Origin: Planctomycetaceae bacterium
GTDB lineage: Bacteria; Planctomycetota; Planctomycetia; Pirellulales; UBA1268
DNA length: 18,906 nt
NCBI GenBank assembly: GCA_002862165.1
Contig: PKCL01000280.1
Coordinates: 1-18,906, forward strand
Reading direction: 5' to 3'
Part shown: piece by piece, positions 1 through 6,433 of the stretch
Layout of the letters: every line of letters begins with the position of its first letter
Position numbering within the stretch: position 1 is the first letter of the stretch
The notes under the pieces: model-generated
The model's input: the letters and a program-made list of their open reading frames with translations, nothing else
What the model was told of the DNA's origin: nothing
The model's database searches: none
Translations under genes and position numbers: made by a program

Positions 1-2
1 CG

Positions 3-146
3 ACAGGGATGTTTGTCGTCAATCTTGTTGCAGGCGTTGATAATAAGATGCTTGAACGAATTGACGAAGAATCTCCATTGTGCAGTGATCGTGAGAATTT
101 GATGCGAGTGAGAATACTGAAAAATTCCCCTAGAACGATGTTTTGA
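3..146 (+). CDS. possible 3' end of a plus-strand gene (partial, unknown)
   Basis: One plus-strand frame is open from the left edge to a TGA at 144-146, giving about 47 residues with a protein-like mix of charged and hydrophobic residues (a hydrophobic stretch FVVNLVAG near the start, then an acidic and basic tail ending RTMF). The other two plus frames close within about 100 bases. The gene's start would lie outside the window. I do not recognise the family, and the stretch is short enough to be open by chance. Nothing in the neighbourhood supports a function. Confidence 0.3.
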   Translation, partial: TGMFVVNLVAGVDNKMLERIDEESPLCSDRENLMRVRILKNSPRTMF

Positions 147-548
147 GGGGGCCACATGGGCTCTGTTTAACCCAAGCAATAGTGACATGGTTTCCCCCGA
201 GGAAATTTGTTTGATTGATGCACGTGTTAGAGCGTTATGCATAATGATGATTCATCAATGAATTCCGTGTCAGTGGGCGTATGAGTGCGTGTTTGGAAGA
301 AGGTCTTGCAATCAATGCTGCAAGTTCTTTTGCGGGTCATAATCAGATAATTTATGAAGCTCAGCTGGCATATTTGATAATGAGCGTACAGGCTCAATAT
401 TGAGGCCATCTTCGAAAAGGCTGTGATACGGTTTGAAAAATTTCCACAGAATTCACGATATACCGCAGTTGATCTTTTACATTTTAGGCCACGGATGGTT
501 GGCCTAAAAACACTTAGAGTGGCAGATTCATGCACTTAGAGTACCGGA
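147..548. other. intergenic stretch without a convincing gene
   Basis: About 400 bases, rather AT-rich, lie between the possible end of a plus-strand gene and the end of the long minus-strand gene run. The only sizeable open frame, on the minus strand at 227-535, gives a Cys/Ser/Thr-rich 102-residue peptide with no recognisable motif and looks like chance. The right end holds a perfect inverted repeat (482-509) and short direct repeats (511-562), described separately. The left part has G-rich and C-rich tracts (around 146-152 and 202-206) that could pair only imperfectly. Confidence 0.5.
482..509. repeat. perfect 10-bp inverted repeat downstream of the chaperone gene run
   Basis: TTTTAGGCCA at 482-491 and its exact complement TGGCCTAAAA at 500-509 flank an 8-base loop. 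It sits about 40 bases past the stop of the last minus-strand gene, where a terminator would be expected. On both strands, however, the T residues are on the 5' arm and the A residues on the 3' arm, so there is no U-tract after the stem as in a standard Rho-independent terminator. It may still stabilise the mRNA end or act as a protein-binding site. Confidence 0.6.
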
Positions 549-562
549 TTATTGAGTACCGG
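511..562. repeat. short direct repeats at the 3' end of the membrane-protein gene
   Basis: CACTTAGAGT occurs at 511-520 and 533-542, a 22-base offset. GAGTACCGG occurs at 539-547 and 554-562, a 15-base offset; the last copy lies inside the end of the membrane-protein gene. The overlapping arrangement looks like small tandem duplications around the stop codon, or phased binding sites. Function unknown. Confidence 0.5.
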
Positions 563-1709
563 GTTCCTCTAAGACAATTTCATCTAATTCTGTAGCATCA
601 ACACTTTGTCGTAGCAGGAGATAAATTGCTGGTACAACACACCAGAAAAATCCCCATCCAAATGATCCAAGGAGGACACGCAAGCCGTCAGTCCAAAACT
701 GTAATATTTGGATACCCCATCGAGAGTCCGCGCTGCCACGTGTCATGGCGAGAATCACTTCGGCTGTTCTCTCGTGGCCCATTCCGAAGCTGCTAGCCCA
801 TAGCGCAAAGACGACGGTTGTATCTGCAAAGAGCCCCGCGGCAAAAAACCCTAAGACAGCAAGAACACAGGCGACAAGGCCATAGAACGCGAAATGGAGA
901 GGACGTTGATAGAGGTATGAAAAAGCAGTTGAAATGGCTTGAAAGCTATCGCCACGTTCGACACTCACGGCCGCAACCATCAGTGGCCACCCTGCAGCTA
1001 ATCCGATCCCGAGAATCGCAAGAATAACCGCTCCAGATAAAATGAGCGGCCACACTACGCCAATAATTGCGAGACCCCAGTCGAAGCGCATGACAAGGCC
1101 GAGGAGACCACCGGGGACAGCAAGGGCCACGATTCCTAGAAAAACAAAGGCTGCGGAATTAAATGCCGCTGGCCATTTTACGACACCAAATCGTAGGACC
1201 TCACGGAATCCTGGAAGTTCTTCATCGACTAAACGGAGTGCTACGTAACGAGTGATACTTGTCGCAAATATGGACCAGACAAGTAGAAACCAGATGCATC
1301 GTAGGAGACTTCCGAGAAACTCGCCCCACGTCGCAAGCGGATTCCAGGGTGTTGTAACGAGAGCCAAAAACTCACGTACAGGTACGGGCAACCTGGCGAT
1401 TTGCGATGAGATTGCGGGTAGAACAACCCTGCTCGGTGTTGGCAAGAGAACGTCGGTGCCTTCACAACCAGCACAACCTTCCACGATAGGTGACGCTTGG
1501 GTTAGTCCACCATCGGATAAGCCAAACGAATCAATCGCAGAAAATCCCGCCCATGTGCCTGCTGTTGCTAGAGTTGCAAGAAGTATGACAGCTGGCGTGA
1601 AAGCGACACCTGCCGCTTTGAAAAGAATCCACCACGGAAAGGCTTCACTCCAAATAATCTCATGGATAATCTGTGCACGGCTGGGTGGCTGGGATTTGTC
1701 GGTCATCAT
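549..1709 (-). CDS. polytopic membrane protein of unknown function
   Basis: A 386-residue protein with about six hydrophobic segments, roughly at residues 28-56, 135-158, 183-206, 212-246, 272-296 and 345-368, so it should sit in the inner membrane. The N-terminal 27 residues are polar with no cleavable signal peptide. Between the first two membrane segments is a soluble stretch of about 80 residues with a CxxC pair (C79, C82), which could bind metal or form a disulfide. A sequence around residues 250-271 (ERGDSFQAISTAFSYLYQRP) is a likely cytoplasmic loop and looks like a conserved family motif, though I cannot name the family. The tail is acidic. The gene is last in the minus-strand run, 90 bases after yacG. 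Two ATG codons are adjacent at the start; no strong Shine-Dalgarno is visible. Confidence 0.8.
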   Translation of the reverse strand: MMTDKSQPPSRAQIIHEIIWSEAFPWWILFKAAGVAFTPAVILLATLATAGTWAGFSAIDSFGLSDGGLTQASPIVEGCAGCEGTDVLLPTPSRVVLPAISSQIARLPVPVREFLALVTTPWNPLATWGEFLGSLLRCIWFLLVWSIFATSITRYVALRLVDEELPGFREVLRFGVVKWPAAFNSAAFVFLGIVALAVPGGLLGLVMRFDWGLAIIGVVWPLILSGAVILAILGIGLAAGWPLMVAAVSVERGDSFQAISTAFSYLYQRPLHFAFYGLVACVLAVLGFFAAGLFADTTVVFALWASSFGMGHERTAEVILAMTRGSADSRWGIQILQFWTDGLRVLLGSFGWGFFWCVVPAIYLLLRQSVDATELDEIVLEEPGTQ

Positions 1710-1799
1710 GGTGTACCAGAACGAAAGGAAGTGAAACGTGGAGTTGAAGTGAGAAGAATACCAAAGTCGACCCCAGGTCGCCTAATCGACTGCCAGAGT

Positions 1800-1997
1800 T
1801 TAACCATCATGGTACATCTCTTCTTCACCTTCATCGTCAGCTCGAGCAATGTGAGGAACGGTGTATCTCTCGTCAAGCCAGCGACTGAGGTCAATGATTT
1901 TGCAGCGTTCGCTGCAAAAAGGTGCAGTTGGCGTTGCAGGCCGTGCTGAGTCACTCTTGAGATACACTTGTCCGTCACAGACTGGGCATTGAGGCAT
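1800..1997 (-). CDS. yacG: YacG-type zinc-binding DNA gyrase inhibitor
   Basis: A 65-residue protein of the YacG family, small zinc proteins that in E. coli bind GyrB and block DNA binding by gyrase. It shows the expected four-cysteine zinc site: C4 and C7 near the N-terminus and C28 and C32 in CSERCK, followed at once by the family signature DLSRWLDERYTVP. The C-terminal tail is short and acidic. Length is typical. The gene lies between the FmdB-like gene (67 bases upstream) and the membrane-protein gene (90 bases downstream), so it may share their transcript. The ATG at 1997 has no obvious Shine-Dalgarno. The gyrase role is inferred from the family. Confidence 0.85.
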   Translation of the reverse strand: MPQCPVCDGQVYLKSDSARPATPTAPFCSERCKIIDLSRWLDERYTVPHIARADDEGEEEMYHDG

Positions 1998-2064
1998 GAG
2001 TTTTTACGGTCCAGTCAGCACGAGGTAGGCCAGAGGGTCGGGGGTTGACGCAATACCCTTTGTG

Positions 2065-2364
2065 TTAGTCCGATGAAGATTTGGAGCTGTCCGCCCCGGG
2101 TTTGGAGCCGCTTTCCTTGTTTGGCTTATCATTCTTGGTTGAGGTCGGTTTATCAGCTGCTGCCGCCTTTTTGTACGACTCACTACGATAGTCTGTCTGA
2201 TAGAACCCCGAACCTTTAAACATTATTGCCCCACCAGTACCAATAAGTCGACGAAGCTTCCGTTTTTTGCACTCGGGGCAGGTTCGTTTTACGGCATCAG
2301 TCATGGACTGAAAAAGCTCAAATGCATGTCCACACGCATCACAGACATAGTCATAAGTTGGCAT
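2065..2364 (-). CDS. FmdB-family zinc-ribbon protein
   Basis: A 99-residue protein. Residues 1-45 form the FmdB/CxxC_CxxC_SSSS-type putative regulatory domain: it opens MPTYDYVCDACGHAFE and has zinc-ribbon cysteines C8, C11, C29 and C32. A short segment around GSGFYQTDYR follows, as is common in the family. The last 35 or so residues are a low-complexity Lys/Ser/Asp/Pro tail, probably disordered. The family is widespread in bacteria but its biochemical role is not settled; a part in transcription control was proposed from an amidase/formamidase operon. It follows grpE by 63 bases on the same strand and precedes yacG, so two tiny zinc proteins sit side by side behind the chaperones. Confidence 0.85.
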   Translation of the reverse strand: MPTYDYVCDACGHAFELFQSMTDAVKRTCPECKKRKLRRLIGTGGAIMFKGSGFYQTDYRSESYKKAAAADKPTSTKNDKPNKESGSKPGADSSKSSSD

Positions 2365-2427
2365 GGCGGGTCATTCTTTGTTGCAAGGTAGTGAGAGTCT
2401 GGTCACGCTGAAATATCGCTGAATATA

Positions 2428-2952
2428 TTATTCATTTGCAGCCACAATGACTTGAGCCGGACGAACAACACGGTCATGCAGTACATATCCCCGACTTGTT
2501 ACAGCAATTACTGAACCCGGAGTTGTACCATTACCCGGCTGTTGGGAAATCGCTTCATGAACGGTGGGATCAAACACCGCATTGTCAGTCTCAATATGTT
2601 TACAGCTGTGATTTTCTAAGATTTTTTCAATTTGTTTTGCCGTCATTCGAAACCCTGCTCGCAAGGTTTCGATATCGGTTGTCTGCTCACTGGCATCGAC
2701 AGCACGTTCGATATTATCAAGTACTGGCAGGATATCTCTTAAAAGATTCATTTCTCCATATCGAAGGAGATCTTCATATTCCCGACGTCCTCGTTTTCGC
2801 ACATTTTCAATTTCCGCCTGTGCTCGTAAAACTCGTTCTTCGGCGTCGTTGAGCCGGTGCTCAATATCATCATGGGCACCAGTTGCCTCGGTGTGCTCGG
2901 GTTTTGTAACCGGCACGTCGTCGATATTTTCAGGTGTTGTTTCGTCCTGCAT
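2428..2952 (-). CDS. grpE: nucleotide exchange factor GrpE
   Basis: A 174-residue GrpE, which releases ADP from DnaK and so resets the Hsp70 cycle in the cytoplasm. An acidic, disordered N-terminus (1-30) leads into a long coiled-coil helix (about 31-85) that forms the dimer, containing the typical core ENVRKRGRREYEDL and LLRDILPVLDNIERA. The C-terminal beta domain (about 120-174) ends with the family motif GYVLHDRVVRPAQVIVA. Length is normal. The ATG start has a GAGGAAG Shine-Dalgarno about 5 bases upstream. It lies 53 bases behind dnaJ. The order dnaJ-grpE with no dnaK between them is unusual, since grpE is commonly found with dnaK and hrcA. Confidence 0.95.
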   Translation of the reverse strand: MQDETTPENIDDVPVTKPEHTEATGAHDDIEHRLNDAEERVLRAQAEIENVRKRGRREYEDLLRYGEMNLLRDILPVLDNIERAVDASEQTTDIETLRAGFRMTAKQIEKILENHSCKHIETDNAVFDPTVHEAISQQPGNGTTPGSVIAVTSRGYVLHDRVVRPAQVIVAANE

Positions 2953-3005
2953 AGTGGCTTCCTCAACCGTCGTCAGTAAAAAATTTTGGTTTCAAGATGC
3001 GTTCA

Positions 3006-4172
3006 TTAGTTGCCATTCGACGCGTGTGACTCTGCCGCCGCGTCATCCTGTTCAGGGTGAAAGTATTCTGCCAGCCGGCTGAGAAAACTTGATCGCTTTG
3101 GACTGACCTCAGCTTGTTCCTCTTCAGCCAGTTCTCTAAATAATTCTTCGGCCCGCGGTGATAGCTTTTTTGGTACTTCGACATGGATGTGAACATGAAG
3201 ATCGCCGACGCCGCGGCCACGAACATCAGGCATCCCAAGACCACGAACGCGAATGATGTCACCCGGCTGGGTGCCTCTCGGTATTTGCAGGGGCTTCGCT
3301 CCGTCAAGAGTAGGTGCCTCGAGAGTCGTTCCGAGCGCACACTGGCTAAACGTCAGTGGTACCTCGCAGTGGAGTTCATGCCCATCCCGACTCAGAAACG
3401 GATGTTCAAGAATGTCAATGACGCAGTAGCAGTCGCCAGGAGGTCCACCGCTTGCCCCTGGCTCACCTTCACCACCGAGCCGTACGCGGACATCGTTGTC
3501 AACACCTGGTGGTATGGTGACCTTTCGTTCTACAGCGACTTCGGTGAGCCCATGTCCTCTGCAGGCCGAGCATTTTTCGCGAATTGTTTTTCCTGCACCT
3601 CGACAAGCCGGGCATGTTGTCTGAAGACGGAAAATGCCTGAACTCTGTAGTACTTGGCCCTGACCCCCACAATAGTCACAGGTTTGTGGCGAAGTACCAG
3701 CTTTTGCGCCACTCCCATTACAGGTCACGCACTCCTCGTGCCGCCGGAAATGAATGGTCTTGCTTTCGCCTCGAGAGGCCTCAAGCAAAGTAAGCGAGAC
3801 TTCGCAGAAAACATCTCGGCCCTTCTGAGCTCTGGCTCCACGGCCGCCACCACCAAACATTCCGCCACCGAAAAGGTCTCCGAACGCTTCGAAGATATCG
3901 GAGATGTCATTGAACTCATGTTGGCCACCACCACCACCACCACCATTCTGCAAACCTGCGTGGCCAAACCGGTCGTATCGACCCCTTAAGGAATCATCCG
4001 AGAGTACCTCGAAGGCACGGGCAGCCTCTTTAAATTTGTTGGAAGCATCTTCGTCCCCCTGGTTTTTATCTGGGTGGAACTGGATAGCGAGGCGTCTGTA
4101 GGCCTCGGTGATCTGGCCAGAGGTCGCGCGTCGTTCAATGCCTAATACTTCGTAGTAACATCTTTGATCCAC
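3006..4172 (-). CDS. dnaJ: co-chaperone DnaJ (Hsp40, type I)
   Basis: A 388-residue full type I DnaJ, which delivers unfolded proteins to DnaK and stimulates its ATPase. Visible in order: the J domain (about 5-70) with the essential HPD at 33-35; a Gly/Phe-rich linker with a run of seven glycines and repeated GGGMFGG; the zinc domain with four CxxCxGxG repeats (about 148-208: CVTCNGSG, CDYCGGQG, CPACRGAG, CSACRGHG); and the C-terminal substrate-binding beta domains. The start is GTG: it is the only start that gives a complete J domain, and a GGAGG lies 8 bases upstream. The N-terminus reads MDQRCYYEVLG, with a Cys in place of the usual Asp before YYEVLG. It follows groEL2 by 123 bases. Confidence 0.96.
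   Translation of the reverse strand: MDQRCYYEVLGIERRATSGQITEAYRRLAIQFHPDKNQGDEDASNKFKEAARAFEVLSDDSLRGRYDRFGHAGLQNGGGGGGGQHEFNDISDIFEAFGDLFGGGMFGGGGRGARAQKGRDVFCEVSLTLLEASRGESKTIHFRRHEECVTCNGSGAKAGTSPQTCDYCGGQGQVLQSSGIFRLQTTCPACRGAGKTIREKCSACRGHGLTEVAVERKVTIPPGVDNDVRVRLGGEGEPGASGGPPGDCYCVIDILEHPFLSRDGHELHCEVPLTFSQCALGTTLEAPTLDGAKPLQIPRGTQPGDIIRVRGLGMPDVRGRGVGDLHVHIHVEVPKKLSPRAEELFRELAEEEQAEVSPKRSSFLSRLAEYFHPEQDDAAAESHASNGN
3925..3945. repeat. seven-copy CCA triplet repeat in dnaJ
   Basis: Seven CCA units on the plus strand read as GGT-type glycine codons in dnaJ and encode the seven-glycine run in the Gly/Phe linker. The triplet period keeps the frame, so copy-number change would alter linker length without breaking the protein. 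Confidence 0.85.
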
Positions 4173-4180
4173 CGCTCATT

Positions 4181-4185
4181 CCTCC
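4181..4185 (-). promoter_or_regulatory. Shine-Dalgarno of dnaJ (fixes GTG start)
   Basis: GGAGG on the minus strand, 8 bases from the GTG at 4172. An ATG also lies between them (4179-4177) but in another frame, reading out of the J domain, so the GTG is preferred. Confidence 0.7.
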
Positions 4186-4244
4186 AGGCGCACAACAACA
4201 TGGATGACACTGACGTTGCCTTGTGTTGTTTGCTGACACACTTT

Positions 4245-4290
4245 CTGGTCTACGGTTTTCATTCGTGTGGAAATGTTGTGAGTAGACCAG
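4245..4290 (-). repeat. inverted repeat just after groEL2, before dnaJ
   Basis: CTGGTCTAC at 4245-4253 and its exact complement GTAGACCAG at 4282-4290 enclose 28 bases, inside which a smaller TTTC/GAAA stem can form. It begins 6 bases past the groEL2 stop. There is no U-tract after it on the minus strand, so it is more likely an mRNA-stabilising or processing hairpin between groEL2 and dnaJ than a full terminator. It could make dnaJ-grpE expression lower than that of the chaperonins. Confidence 0.55.
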
Positions 4291-4295
4291 CAGGC

Positions 4296-5915
4296 TTAGC
4301 GTACGGACCCTTCAATTCGCTGCTTCTTGGCATCCTCTTTTTCAAGGTTTGTCACGAGTGCTTCTGTAGTAAGCAACAGGCCTGAGATGCTGGCTGCGTT
4401 TGTTAATGCAACACGGACAACCTTGACCGGATCGATGATTCCGGCCTTGACCATGTCAACATACTCGCCTTTATTGGCATCATAGCCAGTATGAAGATCT
4501 TTCTGAGAAACCTCATCGGCCACGACACCACCGTCGATGCCAGCGTTTTCAGCGATCTGTCGCAACGGCGCTTCGAGGGCACCGAGAATAATATCGACAC
4601 CAATTTTCTCATCACCCTTGGCCTGTGAGCGTGCCTTCTCTATCGCTTCCCGACATCGCACGAGGGCAACGCCACCACCGGGAACAATACCTTCCTCGAC
4701 AGCTGCACGAGTTGCATGCAGAGCATCTTCAACTCGTGCTTTCTTTTGTTTCATTTCAGCTTCAGTTCCGGCACCAACTGAAACAATAGCGACGCCACCG
4801 GTCAGTTTAGCCAAGCGTTCCTGGAGTTTTTCGCGATCGTACTCACTCTCTGTCGCTTCAAGCTGATTTCGTATCTGCTGAACTCGAGCCTTCACATCTG
4901 CAGGTTTTCCAGCGCCCTCAACGATCGTTGTTTCATCCTTGTCGATTGTTATGGTGCGAGCAGACCCGAGATGCGAGAGTTCAACGTTCTCAAGTTTGAT
5001 ACCGAGGTCCTCGCTAATGAGCGTGCCGCCGGTGAGTGTGGCAATGTCACCCAGCATCGATTTACGACGATCACCAAAACCAGGTGCTTTGGCCGCCGAA
5101 ATATTGAGAACTCCTCGGAGTTTATTCACAACGAGTGCAGTGAGGGCGTCGCCGTCAATATCTTCGGCAATGATGAGAAATGGTTTTCCTGACTGCGCGA
5201 CTTTCTCTAGCAATGGTACAAGTTCACGCAGATTGGAGATTTTTTTCTCATGAATAAGAATCAACGCATCTTCAAACTCACAGATCATTTCTGCTGGTTT
5301 GTTGATGAAGTACGGTGAGATGTAGCCCTTGTCAAACTGCATGCCATCGACAAAACGAACGGTCGTTTCCGTTGTTTTGCCCTCCTCAACAGTGATGACG
5401 CCGTCCTTGCCGACTTTTTGCAGCGCTTCGGCCAATAGGTCACCAATGAAGGTGTCGTTATTTGCACTAATGGAGCCAACTTGAGCAACTTCTTCTGGCC
5501 GACTCACTTGGCGTGCAATTTCCATGAGATGTTGTACCGCCGCTGCGACACCTTTTTCGATGCCTCGACGAACGGCGGTGGGATTGCTACCAGCAACAAT
5601 GTTGCGAATGCCCTCACGGAATATTGATCGCGCGAGAACCGTTGCAGTTGTTGTTCCATCGCCAGCGAGATCTGAAGTTTTTGATGCGACTTCATTGACC
5701 AGTTTCGCACCCATATTTTCAAATGCGTCTTCGAGGTCAACTTCTTTGCTAACGGTCACACCATCTTTGGTCACCGTTGGTCCACCAAAACTTTTGTCAA
5801 TAATCACGTTGCGACCGGTAGGCCCCATTGTGACAGCGACTGCATCAGCAAGTTTTTCAACACCCTTGAGAAGTTTTCCACGGGCGTAGTCATCAAAAAG
5901 CAATTGCTTGGGCAC
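4296..5915 (-). CDS. groEL2: chaperonin GroEL, second paralogue without a GGM tail
   Basis: A 539-residue Hsp60. GroEL forms two stacked seven-membered rings that bind unfolded proteins and, with GroES and ATP, fold them inside the cavity. ATP-site residues are intact: D51 in VTKDGVTVS, the loop AGDGTTTATVL with D86, and the hydrolysis Asp in VEDALHATRAAVEEG, followed by GIVPGGGVAL. The apical domain is complete. The C-terminus is unusual: instead of the Gly-Gly-Met tail that lines the cavity in standard GroEL, it ends with a short charged sequence (NLEKEDAKKQRIEGSVR). The start is GTG at 5915, with GAAGGAG 9 bases upstream. It lies 125 bases after groES, so a dedicated groES pairing is possible. 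Probably a functional but specialised paralogue. Confidence 0.95.
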   Translation of the reverse strand: MPKQLLFDDYARGKLLKGVEKLADAVAVTMGPTGRNVIIDKSFGGPTVTKDGVTVSKEVDLEDAFENMGAKLVNEVASKTSDLAGDGTTTATVLARSIFREGIRNIVAGSNPTAVRRGIEKGVAAAVQHLMEIARQVSRPEEVAQVGSISANNDTFIGDLLAEALQKVGKDGVITVEEGKTTETTVRFVDGMQFDKGYISPYFINKPAEMICEFEDALILIHEKKISNLRELVPLLEKVAQSGKPFLIIAEDIDGDALTALVVNKLRGVLNISAAKAPGFGDRRKSMLGDIATLTGGTLISEDLGIKLENVELSHLGSARTITIDKDETTIVEGAGKPADVKARVQQIRNQLEATESEYDREKLQERLAKLTGGVAIVSVGAGTEAEMKQKKARVEDALHATRAAVEEGIVPGGGVALVRCREAIEKARSQAKGDEKIGVDIILGALEAPLRQIAENAGIDGGVVADEVSQKDLHTGYDANKGEYVDMVKAGIIDPVKVVRVALTNAASISGLLLTTEALVTNLEKEDAKKQRIEGSVR

Positions 5916-5924
5916 GACTTGTCT

Positions 5925-5931
5925 CTCCTTC
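5925..5931 (-). promoter_or_regulatory. Shine-Dalgarno of groEL2 (fixes GTG start)
   Basis: GAAGGAG on the minus strand, 9 bases from the GTG at 5915. A small inverted repeat (AGCCA 5935-5939, TGGCT 5947-5951) lies just before it and could influence access. Confidence 0.7.
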
Positions 5932-6014
5932 GGTAGCCAACCAACCTGGCTGGAACGTAATTGTTATTTTCAGAACTCACTACAGCGTAGAATTTGACCC
6001 ACGCTTAAATTTTG

Positions 6015-6032
6015 GTGACTGCAGGCAGTCAC
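6015..6032 (-). repeat. tight inverted repeat just after groES
   Basis: GTGACTGC and GCAGTCAC are separated by only two bases, giving a 7-bp stem with a CAGG or CCTG tetraloop. It starts 8 bases past the groES stop. The following minus-strand sequence (CAAAATTTAAG) has no strong U-tract, so it may be an mRNA-protecting or processing hairpin, or a weak terminator, separating groES from groEL2. Confidence 0.55.
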
Positions 6033-6040
6033 GTGAACGA

Positions 6041-6346
6041 TTAATTGAGAACCTTTGCTAAGATATCACCCTCACGTAAGATTTTGACATCGTGGCCGTC
6101 CACTTCCATGTCGTTTCCCGAGTACTTGCCGTAGATGACTTCGTCACCTAGTGAGACAAGCAGGCTAGCACGCTGCCCACTTTCGAGGAGGCGGCCAGGC
6201 CCAACGGCTACAACGTGTCCACGCTGCGGTTTTTCTTGAGCCGAGTCGGGCAGCACAATGCCGCCTGATGTGCGCTCCTCTGCTTCAACAGGCTCAACAA
6301 CAATTCTGTCATCAAGCGGGTGAATTTTAAGTTTTTTTGCAGCCAT
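6041..6346 (-). CDS. groES: co-chaperonin GroES
   Basis: A 101-residue GroES, the heptameric lid that caps the GroEL cavity. It shows the family order: KIHPLDDRIVVEPVEAEE, the mobile GroEL-binding loop (about residues 18-36, with SGGIVLPDSAQEKPQRG), the GHVVAVGPG turn, and the C-terminal VIYGKYSGNDMEVDG and LREGDILAKV. An upstream in-frame ATG at 6412 would add 22 residues not found in the family; the ATG at 6346 is chosen because MAAKKLKIHP is a normal N-terminus and a GGAG lies 6 bases upstream. It lies between two groEL genes, the reverse of the common groES-groEL order. Confidence 0.96.
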   Translation of the reverse strand: MAAKKLKIHPLDDRIVVEPVEAEERTSGGIVLPDSAQEKPQRGHVVAVGPGRLLESGQRASLLVSLGDEVIYGKYSGNDMEVDGHDVKILREGDILAKVLN

Positions 6347-6352
6347 TTTACA

Positions 6353-6356
6353 CTCC
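6353..6356 (-). promoter_or_regulatory. Shine-Dalgarno of groES (fixes internal ATG)
   Basis: GGAG on the minus strand, 6 bases from the ATG at 6346. It supports the shorter 101-residue GroES over the longer open frame. Confidence 0.65.
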
Positions 6357-6385
6357 AAAGTAATTCTCAACGAACAGTAACGGTA

Positions 6386-6407
6386 GGGGTTTTCAACGAG
6401 GAACCCC
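6386..6407 (-). repeat. inverted repeat between groEL1 and groES
   Basis: GGGGTT at 6386-6391 and AACCCC at 6402-6407 with a 10-base loop, inside the 87-base spacer between groEL1 and groES. No U-tract follows on the minus strand, so read-through into groES is expected; it may modulate the ratio of the two products. Confidence 0.4.
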
Positions 6408-6433
6408 ATCATCTCTTGTACTATGAATAGCGA

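Noticed and set aside
482..509. Rho-independent terminator for the minus-strand gene run
   Set aside because: The stem has T on its 5' arm and A on its 3' arm on both strands, with no U-tract downstream; kept as an inverted repeat only.
227..535. 102-residue minus-strand open frame upstream of the membrane-protein stop
   Set aside because: The composition is unusual (rich in Cys, Ser, Thr), there is no motif or clear ribosome site, and it covers the inverted repeat; most likely chance.
1252..1734. 160-residue plus-strand open frame
   Set aside because: Antisense to the membrane-protein gene, with a low-complexity basic translation and no motif.
3183..3641. 152-residue plus-strand open frame
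   Set aside because: Antisense to the zinc and C-terminal domains of dnaJ, which are clearly the coding reading.
6347..6412. 22-residue N-terminal extension of GroES
   Set aside because: The internal ATG has a Shine-Dalgarno and the standard N-terminus, while the extension overlaps an intergenic hairpin.
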